DNA of 34,929 bases, taken from contig NZ_PVZG01000038.1 in assembly GCF_003002065.1 (NCBI RefSeq), forward strand, positions 1 to 34,929, given 5' to 3'. A program made the translations under genes and the position numbers. The DNA comes from Pseudosporangium ferrugineum. Lineage in GTDB: Bacteria; Actinomycetota; Actinomycetes; Mycobacteriales; Micromonosporaceae. Positions within the stretch are counted from its first letter, which is position 1; each line of letters begins with the position of its first letter. Shown one piece after another: positions 29,822 through 34,929 of this stretch. Below the pieces are notes generated by a model. The model ran no database searches. It was not told where the DNA came from and saw nothing but the letters and a program-made list of their open reading frames with translations.

Positions 29822-31306
29822 TCAGCGTGTGGCGGTCCGGTAGTAGAGAGTCGCCCGCGCGCCCATCGTGTGGGCGGCGGCCCGGCTGGTCAGCACGGCG
29901 GCGAGCATGCTCGTCCCGGGGAAGAACCGGTTCACGGTACGCAGCACCGCCCAGCCCCCGGCCTGCGCCGCGACCATCCGGCCCATCCGCCACGCGGCAT
30001 CGGGCAGGCCGCCACCCTCGTAGCTGTGATCGCGGGCGGACCGCAGCGCCGCCTCGGCGTCGTCCCGCTCCGGATGCACCCGGGTCAGGACCAGCAGATC
30101 GACGGCGCGCGCCGGATCCGCCGGGTCCACCCCGTAGGCGGCGGCAACGTGCAGCGCCAGCTCCGCGTGGGTCAGGGCGGCGGCACCGAGCAGGGCGATC
30201 GGAGCGTACGAGCCGGCCACCGCGGCGAAGACACTGTTCACACTGCCGAACCGGGTGAACTGCTGCACCGCCAGCCGCGCGAGGGCGTCGGGCGTGGCGG
30301 AGGGGTAGACCTCCCGCGTCCGCTGCGCCCACGCGGCGGCCCGCGGCCCGATGGTCTGCACGGCGGCGACCGCGAGCAGCTCGGGGGAGTGCGCGGGATC
30401 GGCGACCAGGCGAGCCCAGGCCTCGAACCGGGCGGCGGCGACGATCGTCTGCTGCGGCTCCACGGCATCGGCACTGCTCCGCTGCACGGCGTGCTCGGTA
30501 GGCGCGGCGGGCTGGGCTTGCTCGGTGGGCTCGGTGGGCTCGGTGGGCTTGGCTTGCTCGGCGGGCTGGGGGTCGGTTTTTCCTCGGGGCTGCGCGGTCG
30601 CGGCGGGGGTGACGGACTCGGTGTCCGTCGATGTCCGTGGCGGGGGCGGGAGGGTCGGTGACACGGGGTTGACGGCCTCCGGCTGCTCCGGGGCCGTAGC
30701 CGGAGGCCGGGCAGCCGGGGCGCTGATGTCGCCCTCGGGCTGTGCGGCCGCGGCCTCCTCCGGGGTGGCGGGCGGGGCGTCCGGGACGGTAGTGGCGTCG
30801 GGCTCGGTCACGGCCAGCTCGGCGGCTGCCGCCTTGACCGCCTTCTTCAGCGGCGCGGTCCTCTTCGCGGGCGCGGCCTTCCCGGCAGGTGTGACCTTCT
30901 TGGCAGGCGTGGCCTTCTCGGCGGGTGCGGCCTTGCCGGCAGGGGTGATCTTGTCGGCAGGCGCGGCCTTCTTGGCGGGCGCCTTCTTCGCCGGAGTTGC
31001 CTTCGTCACGGTCGGGCCGGCGTCGGCGGGGCCTGCCTTCTTCGCCGGGGCCTTCTTGGCAGGGGTGCGCTTCCGGGGCGCCTCGGGGGAGCCGTTCACT
31101 TGGGTGGACTGTTCTGCTTCCGGGGGTCGTGTGCCCGTACCCGAAGAGTCCTGAGCCTTGTCCCCAGCCGGCGGCCGGAAGGTGACCGGAGGCGGCGTCC
31201 TCGGCGGCCGACGACCCGGCGACGAGGAGGATTCCGGCTGTTCAGACGTGCTGAACGCCGGACGGGGCGCCCGCGGACGACGCGACGGCGGCTGCTTCTC
31301 CTCCAT
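29822..31306 (-). CDS. Lys/Ala/Pro-rich tail protein with helical C-terminal domain
   Basis: 494 aa. Residues 1-270 are disordered and low-complexity, with many TPAKKAPAKKA-type words as in histone H1-like bacterial DNA-binding tails. The C-terminal 215 residues are a helical, hydrophobic domain (LLGAAALTHAELALHVAAAYGVDPADPARAVDLLVLTRVHP, AAQAGGWAVLRTVNRFFPGTSMLAAVL) that faintly recalls EcsC-family proteins. It may be a membrane-associated protein with a DNA- or polyanion-binding arm. The link is inference. The 168-bp gap downstream to 29822 shows no gene. Confidence 0.75.
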   Translation of the reverse strand: MEEKQPPSRRPRAPRPAFSTSEQPESSSSPGRRPPRTPPPVTFRPPAGDKAQDSSGTGTRPPEAEQSTQVNGSPEAPRKRTPAKKAPAKKAGPADAGPTVTKATPAKKAPAKKAAPADKITPAGKAAPAEKATPAKKVTPAGKAAPAKRTAPLKKAVKAAAAELAVTEPDATTVPDAPPATPEEAAAAQPEGDISAPAARPPATAPEQPEAVNPVSPTLPPPPRTSTDTESVTPAATAQPRGKTDPQPAEQAKPTEPTEPTEQAQPAAPTEHAVQRSSADAVEPQQTIVAAARFEAWARLVADPAHSPELLAVAAVQTIGPRAAAWAQRTREVYPSATPDALARLAVQQFTRFGSVNSVFAAVAGSYAPIALLGAAALTHAELALHVAAAYGVDPADPARAVDLLVLTRVHPERDDAEAALRSARDHSYEGGGLPDAAWRMGRMVAAQAGGWAVLRTVNRFFPGTSMLAAVLTSRAAAHTMGARATLYYRTATR

Positions 31307-31399
31307 GCCGACGCAGCCTAGCCTGGCCGCGACGGTTTCACCCGCCGGAAGCCGGTGGGTCGATCGATTTCCGCCCGCGGCGCGCAGGGGGGAACCTCT

Positions 31400-31429
31400 T
31401 TGCCGCGCCCTCGGGCGGTCCGGTATCCT
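31400..31429 (+). promoter_or_regulatory. promoter of the tRNA pair
   Basis: TTGCCG (31400-31405), an 18-bp spacer and TATCCT (31424-31429) lie 28 bases before tRNA-Ser(GCU). This is a good housekeeping-sigma match for high-GC actinobacteria. Confidence 0.65.
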
Positions 31430-31456
31430 CGACGATCGGTGGCCTGAAGCCGCCGA

Positions 31457-31547
31457 GGAGACTTCGCCTAGTCTGGTCTATGGCGCCGCACTGCTAATGC
31501 GGTTGGGGGCTTATACCCCCTCCCGGGTTCGAATCCCGGAGTCTCCG
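31457..31547 (+). tRNA. tRNA-Ser(GCU)
   Basis: 91-nt type II tRNA. GGAGACT pairs with AGTCTCC, discriminator G. The anticodon loop CTGCTAA gives GCT. The variable arm is long (TTGGGGGCTTATACCCCC) and the T loop is GTTCGAATC. It reads AGC/AGU. Confidence 0.96.
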
Positions 31548-31583
31548 CGTGTTGGGCCGGTGTGTATGCTGGCAAAGCACCGA

Positions 31584-31656
31584 GCGCCCGTAGCTCAATG
31601 GATAGAGCATCTGACTACGGATCAGAAGGTTAGGGGTTCGAGTCCCTTCGGGCGCA
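31584..31656 (+). tRNA. tRNA-Arg(ACG)
   Basis: 73-nt tRNA. GCGCCCG pairs with CGGGCGC, discriminator A. The anticodon loop CTACGGA gives ACG (read as ICG). D and T arms are normal. It lies 36 bases after tRNA-Ser(GCU), probably in one transcript. Its 3' side opens a gene-poor accessory stretch. Confidence 0.96.
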
Positions 31657-31665
31657 CAAAAGATC

Positions 31666-31704
31666 AAGGCCGTGACCTGCGGAAACAGGGGTCACGGCCT
31701 TTTT
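31666..31704 (+). terminator. Rho-independent terminator after tRNA-Arg
   Basis: AAGGCCGTGACC (31666-31677) pairs with GGTCACGGCCTT (31690-31701), followed directly by a T-run. This is a classic intrinsic terminator for the tRNA transcript. Confidence 0.92.
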
Positions 31705-32132
31705 GTTTCCCATTTTCGGCCCTGAAAATCCCACCTGTTGGGAGCGTGGTGATCGGATGGTGATCGCGTGTCGTTGAGCTGTTCTGTCCATAGTGGATTC
31801 GGCTGTTGAGCTGTGTCTTTGCGAGCGCGACGCAGCGGCTGTCACCGGCTTACCACCGCCGGGTTCCACTACTTTCAGTTACCACGACGAGAGGCGAATG
31901 CTGCCGCCGTACTGGGAATTGGTAGCGCTGTGGTTACGGAAGCCCGGGGCAAGCCGGCGGGTACGAGGATTCCTGTCTGGTGCCGCGCCCTGCCGGGCTG
32001 ACGAGGCTGACGGCGCACAACCAGGGTCGCACCGTCTGGGGCGCCCATCGTAGGAGCGCATCTTGGGCCTGATCGCTCACCGATAGAACCGCTACCTCGA
32101 TCGTTGCGGCACCGGGTGGCATCCTGTGGGTC
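31705..32132. other. 428-bp gap, no assured gene
   Basis: Short open frames on both strands lack family resemblance and ribosome sites. TTTTCGGCCCTGAAAAT (about 31714-31730) is an imperfect palindrome. No integrase fragment or exact repeat of the tRNA-Arg 3' end was found within the window. It is perhaps decayed mobile DNA. Confidence 0.4.
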
Positions 32133-33083
32133 GTGAGGCCCAAATGCTCCTTGTACGTGGACGTCGGCTACCTGCTCAGCGCCTCAGCCGTCCGGGTGAC
32201 GGGGACGTCGCTGCGGAACGGGATTCAGGTCGACTACGAGTCACTGATCGACGCGCTCGTCCAGCAGGCAGAGGCGTTGTCAGAACTTCCGATGCTGCGC
32301 GTGCACTGGTACGACTCTGCGCGAGAGGGCGTACCCGACGGCCCGCAGCAGTTCATCGGGGAACTGCCCAACGTCAAGCTGCGGCTCGGCCGATTCGGCG
32401 TGGACAGCCAGCAGAAAGGTGTCGACCTGCGCATCGGGCTCGACCTCGTGACGCACGCCCGCAACGGAGTTGCGGACGTCTTCATCCTCATCTCGGGAGA
32501 CGATGATCTGACCGAGGCCGTCGAGGAGGCCCAGGTCCACGGGGTGCAAGTCATCCTGCTCGCCGTCCCCAACGCGCAGGACCGGCCCCACGGCATCAGC
32601 CGGCACCTGATCCGGGCGGCCGACGGCCTCAAGATCATATTTTCGGACGCCATCGACCAGGCCGTGACGAAGGTGAAGTCACTCTCGGCGGTGCCATCAA
32701 CGGTGACGGTGTCGCAGGGCGGGCCCCTGCGTGTCAAGGCCCCGTCGACGGGCTTCACCGCGCGGGAAGCGCCGGGGCCGTCGTCCGCGCCCGCGTCCCG
32801 AGGGGCCTCCCGCATGCCGGCGGTGGGCACAGCGGATCATGCGGAGCCTGTTGACCTTTCCGAACAGATCGGCTCGGTCGTCACCAACGTCCTGACGACG
32901 TTCCGTAGCTCCGCCACGCCGGAGGCGCTGGCGGAACTCACCGCCGGGAAACCATCGATTCCCCGCGACATCGACAAAGCCTTACTGACTGACCTGTCGG
33001 ACCGCCTCGGTGAAGACGATTTGAGTGAAGCCGTCAGGCAACGGCTTCGGGCGCGGTTCTGGGAGCAGTACGACCAGGTCTAG
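32133..33083 (+). CDS. NYN-domain (PIN-like) nuclease
   Basis: 316 aa, GTG start. Residues 5-185 form a NYN/LabA-like PIN fold with its acidic metal-binding residues: Asp10 (LYVDVGYLL), the KGVDLRIGLDL stretch (Asp98, Asp104) and SGDDDL (Asp123-125), followed by VILLAVPNAQ. A Ser/Pro linker (about 195-240) leads to a C-terminal helical domain of about 80 residues (LTDLSDRLGEDDLSEAVRQRLRARFWEQY). It probably cuts RNA with Mg2+. Similar NYN proteins occur as stand-alone genes in actinobacteria and in mobile islands, with an unknown target. Confidence 0.87.
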   Translation: MRPKCSLYVDVGYLLSASAVRVTGTSLRNGIQVDYESLIDALVQQAEALSELPMLRVHWYDSAREGVPDGPQQFIGELPNVKLRLGRFGVDSQQKGVDLRIGLDLVTHARNGVADVFILISGDDDLTEAVEEAQVHGVQVILLAVPNAQDRPHGISRHLIRAADGLKIIFSDAIDQAVTKVKSLSAVPSTVTVSQGGPLRVKAPSTGFTAREAPGPSSAPASRGASRMPAVGTADHAEPVDLSEQIGSVVTNVLTTFRSSATPEALAELTAGKPSIPRDIDKALLTDLSDRLGEDDLSEAVRQRLRARFWEQYDQV

Positions 33084-33125
33084 ATAGAAGCCCGTGTCTC
33101 GGCGGCAGGGGCGTAACTGATTCAC

Positions 33126-33222
33126 CTGCGATGTCTATGCCGGGATCTCGACCACGGCGAACGATTCGTCGAGGTCGTCAACAAGGTGGTGCGGCCGGGC
33201 GGTCTGTTCTGGTCCGGTTGAG
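33126..33222 (+). pseudogene. possible fragment of a methyltransferase
   Basis: One plus-strand frame reads DLDHGERFVEVVNKVVRPGGLFW and then stops. This looks like the strand 4/5 and RPGG turn of a class I methyltransferase. There is no start or SAM motif upstream, so it would be a relic. It overlaps the small minus-strand gene. Chance resemblance is possible. Confidence 0.25.
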
Positions 33223-33405
33223 GCGCAGGAGCCGTGACAGGCGAGATCGTTGGTCCTCGGTCATCGGAGGGGCGGAGGCGGCTAGTTGTTGGATCCATTC
33301 CTCGATGGCGGGGTCGGTCAGGATCCGAGCCATCGGCAGGGTGCCTTGCGCGTGGGGGTGTCCCGGTGTCTTCGCGTGCCGGCACGTCTCGCTGGTGTCC
33401 GTCAT
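33178..33405 (-). CDS. small unknown protein
   Basis: 75 aa. ATG at 33405 with GAGGGCAGAG just upstream. An N-terminal Cys/His-rich stretch (CRHAKTPGHPH) is followed by ARILTDPAIEEWIQQLAASAPPMTEDQRSRLSRLL. The 'apPlt-eqr-rL--LL' ending recurs in small proteins of actinobacterial mobile islands. No function is known. Longer in-frame extension upstream is rich in Arg/Pro and looks non-coding. Confidence 0.5.
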   Translation of the reverse strand: MTDTSETCRHAKTPGHPHAQGTLPMARILTDPAIEEWIQQLAASAPPMTEDQRSRLSRLLRLNRTRTDRPAAPPC

Positions 33406-33747
33406 CTCTGCCCTCGCAGCCGTCGGTATGGGTTCTCTTCTGATTCGATCATCGCGAGGTTGCAGAACTTCTGGTTGCGGCTTTGTTCTGCTCGGCGGCA
33501 GTCTCCGCGACCGTCCGGGCATCTGGCGGCTGGCCTCGGCGTCGTGGCACGTGACGTTCCTGTCAGACCGAACGCCGGGTAAAGACCGGCCCCGCGGGGT
33601 GAGCACCACGTTGGGGCGACGCGAGTCGCACGGGGTGCCTGTCGTCATGGCTCCGATGCGGCCGGGTTCGGTGCGAGTCTCCGACCGGCTGGGTGATCGG
33701 CGAAATCCCGTTGTTGCCGGCCATGCTGTCCCCGGACACTCCACGCT
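33406..33747. other. gap without assured gene
   Basis: Frames are open on both strands but composition is Arg/Pro/Ser-rich and nothing is recognisable. It probably contains promoters for the divergent genes at 33405 (minus) and 33748 (plus). Confidence 0.4.
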
Positions 33748-34503
33748 ATGGGCAACGTAGTGGGAATCTATACCGTCGGTGATGAGGACGTTCGGATGAG
33801 CCTCGACCGTAACCAGGTCGAGTGGCTGCGCACGTGTGAGTTACTGACGCGATGGCTTCCGTCCCCGCCTGCCACGGTGATCGATGTCGGCGGCGGCCCG
33901 GGCAGGCAAGCCCGGCATCTACTCGACCACGGCTACGATGTCACGTTGTACGACCTGGTCCCGAAGCATGTGGACCAGGCCGCGGCGCGTGGCGTGCCGG
34001 CCCTGGTGGGCGATGCCAGGCGGCTGCCGGTCGGGGATGTGACGGCCGATGTCGTGTTGCTGCTGGGGCCGTTGTATCACCTGCCGGATGCTACGGACCG
34101 CGCGTCGGCGCTGACGGAAGCGGTGCGGGTGCTACGCCCGGGAGGGGTCGCCGTGGTGGCGGCGTTGTCGCGTTGGGGGCGAGTGTTGGTCCGCGCGGCT
34201 GCGGGCCATCTGGGTGACCCGGCCTGGCACGAGCACACCATGGCGACGATGCGCGATGGCCGAGTCGTTGGTGGGGACGCCTGGGACGACGCGGCGTACC
34301 TGCATGACGTGCGGGAACTCGAAACGGAACTGCAGGCCGCAGGGCTACGCCAGGTGCAGGTCGTCGGCGTGGAAGGTCCGGTCGGGGCGTGGGCTCGCCG
34401 GGATCCCGCGCTCAACGGTGATGCCCTTGAGATCGCGCGGGTCGCGGAGACGGCCATGGCTGAGGCGTCGATTCATCTGCTGGCCTGCGGGACCAAGACC
34501 TGA
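33748..34503 (+). CDS. class I SAM-dependent methyltransferase
   Basis: 251 aa. SAM motif I is VIDVGGGPGRQARHLLDHGYDV. LYDLVPKHV, LLLGPLYHLPDATDRASALTEAVRVLRPGGVAVVAALSRW and a C-terminal ETELQAAGLRQVQVVGVEGP follow. It is of the small-molecule type (UbiE/antibiotic tailoring-like), with unknown substrate. The ATG at 33748 has no ribosome site; GTG 33760 and ATG 33796 (GAGGA upstream) are alternatives, but GIYTVGDEDVRM fits the family beginning. Confidence 0.87.
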   Translation: MGNVVGIYTVGDEDVRMSLDRNQVEWLRTCELLTRWLPSPPATVIDVGGGPGRQARHLLDHGYDVTLYDLVPKHVDQAAARGVPALVGDARRLPVGDVTADVVLLLGPLYHLPDATDRASALTEAVRVLRPGGVAVVAALSRWGRVLVRAAAGHLGDPAWHEHTMATMRDGRVVGGDAWDDAAYLHDVRELETELQAAGLRQVQVVGVEGPVGAWARRDPALNGDALEIARVAETAMAEASIHLLACGTKT

Positions 34504-34809
34504 GTGCGCGGGTCGCCAGCATCTGGTGGACTGTCTGCGACGTATCGTGACGGTTCCATTCAGGATGTTTTATCTACATTCTTTCTGGTCCCAGGGTTGA
34601 CGGGTCGATGGGTGCGGGGTCGACTTCGGCTCGTCGCCGACCGCCGGTGGCCGGACCCGGATTCGGGCGCCTTTCGGGGTGAGGTGACAGCCACCGGCTC
34701 ATGACCGGGCCCCATGTTCATCCGTCGTCCCGGTGTCTCCCTCTCACCGCGCAGCCGTTCCACTGGTGGCTGTTTTCTCCGTGCAGCGTGCAGGGCCCCG
34801 GCAAAGTCG
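34504..34809. other. gap, likely contains the IS end
   Basis: No gene is seen. The transposase stop is at 34810, so the insertion sequence's outer end should lie in about 34760-34809 (a candidate edge is CAGGGCCCCGGCAAAG near 34791). The partner inverted repeat lies outside the window, so the boundary cannot be fixed. Confidence 0.4.
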
Positions 34810-34929
34810 TCAGGTGATTCCGAGCAGGGCGAGCGGGCGGGTGCTGTCGCGGGCGTGATGGCGGGTTCCGGCGGCGATGTTGGTGATCCCGGCGGCGCGT
34901 AACGCGCCGATCGCGGCGTTGCGGATGGC
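34810..34929 (-). CDS. ISAs1-like transposase, C-terminal end (partial)
   Basis: The last 39 residues before a TGA read AIRNAAIGALRAAGITNIAA, then a region ending TRPLALLGIT. This matches the conserved C-terminus of ISAs1-family DDE transposases (LRN-aIg-lR-aG-tNIa). The rest lies beyond the window edge. It marks an insertion sequence bordering the tRNA-Arg accessory stretch. Confidence 0.75.
   Translation of the reverse strand, partial: AIRNAAIGALRAAGITNIAAGTRHHARDSTRPLALLGIT

Noticed and set aside
33131..33760. 209-codon plus-strand frame before the methyltransferase
   Set aside because: Ser/Arg/Gly-rich without recognisable motifs. It overlaps the better-supported small minus-strand gene.

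Overview
The window is high-GC actinobacterial chromosome. Dense GTG/ATG-started genes with ATGA start/stop overlaps, a SoxR divergon, an actinobacterial conjugation module and a lone pilin-like gene all fit Micromonosporaceae (Actinoplanes-like). The family assignment is inference from gene style, not from a marker gene.

Region 1 (336-14291) is an apparently intact 13.9-kb actinomycete integrative and conjugative element (AICE) inserted in the 3' half of a tRNA-Ser(UGA) gene. A perfect 64-bp direct repeat marks its ends. From left to right it holds: a variable cargo zone (a glycine-zipper repeat protein, a small unknown gene, and a membrane-anchored coiled-coil protein, all unrecognised); a control zone (two small conserved AICE proteins, a short GntR regulator, and a GntR + HAD pair with three operator-like repeats); a transfer operon (DUF6284, DUF2637 membrane protein, small protein, FtsK/TraB-type DNA translocase, a cluster of 8-mer repeats resembling a clt site, two small proteins); a replication gene that fuses a DnaB N-terminal-like region to DUF3987; a long inverted repeat; and xis-int. 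The DNA just outside the left end resembles the inside of the right end, which suggests a second element or its relic lies further left.

Region 2 (14.3-31.3 kb) is ordinary chromosome: quinone oxidoreductase, secreted protein, soxR divergent from an FMN reductase with a SoxR-type operator, acyl-CoA dehydrogenase-like flavoprotein, NlpC/P60 hydrolase, GNAT acetyltransferase, orphan pilin, PEBP protein, methyltransferase and large membrane protein, an FhuF-like iron-sulfur protein under a probable iron box, an unusual XRE-HTH/peptide deformylase fusion, a flavohemoprotein and a histone-tail-like Lys/Ala/Pro-rich protein.

Region 3 (31.4-34.9 kb) begins with tRNA-Ser(GCU) and tRNA-Arg(ACG). A more loosely packed stretch follows, with a NYN-domain nuclease, a small unknown gene, a methyltransferase and the C-terminal end of an ISAs1-like transposase cut by the window edge. 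It looks like a second, poorly bounded accessory island downstream of tRNA-Arg.

The two strongest candidates for undescribed biology are the AICE cargo (perfect 69-bp repeats encoding stacked glycine zippers next to a membrane coiled-coil protein) and the XRE-deformylase fusion.
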